From contig MDJN01000205.1 of NCBI GenBank assembly GCA_001995005.1, positions 1 to 12,825 on the forward strand: a DNA stretch of 12,825 bases. The letters are read 5' to 3'. The position numbers and the translations under genes are program-made. Each line of letters starts with the position of its first letter. The stretch's first letter is position 1. This document shows, one piece after another, positions 12,729-12,825 of the stretch. This stretch comes from Candidatus Parepulonipiscium sp. PG-Nun2H_MBin03 (GTDB lineage Bacteria > Bacillota > Clostridia > Lachnospirales > Cellulosilyticaceae). The notes beneath the pieces are model-generated. The model worked only from the letters and a program-made list of their open reading frames with translations. It had not been told where the DNA came from and did not search any database.

Positions 12729-12800
12729 TGACCCATAGGGGAATCGAACCCCTGTTACCGCCGTGAAAGGGCGGTGTCTTAACCGCTTGACCAATGGGCC
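12729..12800 (-). tRNA. tRNA-Glu (UUC)
   Basis: Minus-strand cloverleaf: acceptor GGCCCAT with ATGGGTC (one G-U pair), anticodon stem CCGCC/GGCGG around CTTTCAC with anticodon TTC, T-arm AGGGG-TTCGATT-CCCCT, discriminator A. CCA is not encoded. It is the most upstream element seen of the tRNA-Glu/5S/tRNA-Cys run; the 25 nt beyond it show no convincing promoter. Confidence 0.95.
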
Positions 12801-12825
12801 TAACATATAATCCTAAATTAAACTC

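Overview
The window is AT-rich DNA from a low-GC Bacillota, most likely an endospore-lineage Clostridia member. The evidence is a Spo0E-type phosphatase, the rpsF-ssb-rpsR operon, an rnc-smc-ftsY cluster, a Clostridia-style exported protein with a copper-amine-oxidase-N-like segment, purine-rich Shine-Dalgarno (SD) sequences, and tRNA genes without encoded CCA. Genus cannot be fixed from this sequence. Every gene is on the minus strand except the small spo0E-like gene.

In transcription order (high to low coordinates) the window opens with a packed stable-RNA run, tRNA-Glu(UUC), 5S rRNA and tRNA-Cys(GCA), closed by an intrinsic terminator. A GNAT acetyltransferase of the phosphinothricin/methionine-sulfoximine type follows. 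Next is the ribosomal/replication operon rpsF-ssb-rpsR, with its own promoter and a short structured leader that may be an S6:S18 autoregulatory element. After its terminator comes a 319-nt intergenic region holding a convincing ECF-sigma-type promoter. That promoter drives a secreted protein with a duplicated beta domain.

The second half holds rnc (RNase III), smc (condensin ATPase) and ftsY (SRP receptor), tightly spaced; the smc SD lies in the last two codons of rnc. The rnc start codon has no SD in the normal place. A strong SD lies 31 nt upstream, and a 7-bp hairpin between them would reduce the effective spacing to 8 nt. Downstream are a MerR-type DNA-binding protein with a long coiled coil and a basic aromatic tail, the convergent spo0E-like gene (the two share a symmetrical terminator), and ddl-murI, which make D-Ala-D-Ala and D-glutamate for peptidoglycan.

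Most of this is housekeeping DNA. I see no phage, insertion sequence, CRISPR array or defence system. The points most worth checking are regulatory: the rnc hairpin-bridged SD, the ECF promoter with its duplicated-domain exported protein, the rpsF leader, the nested dyad in the merR-like leader, and the tRNA-5S-tRNA arrangement. The 18/36-nt repeat array encoding the acidic N-domain of FtsY also merits a look.
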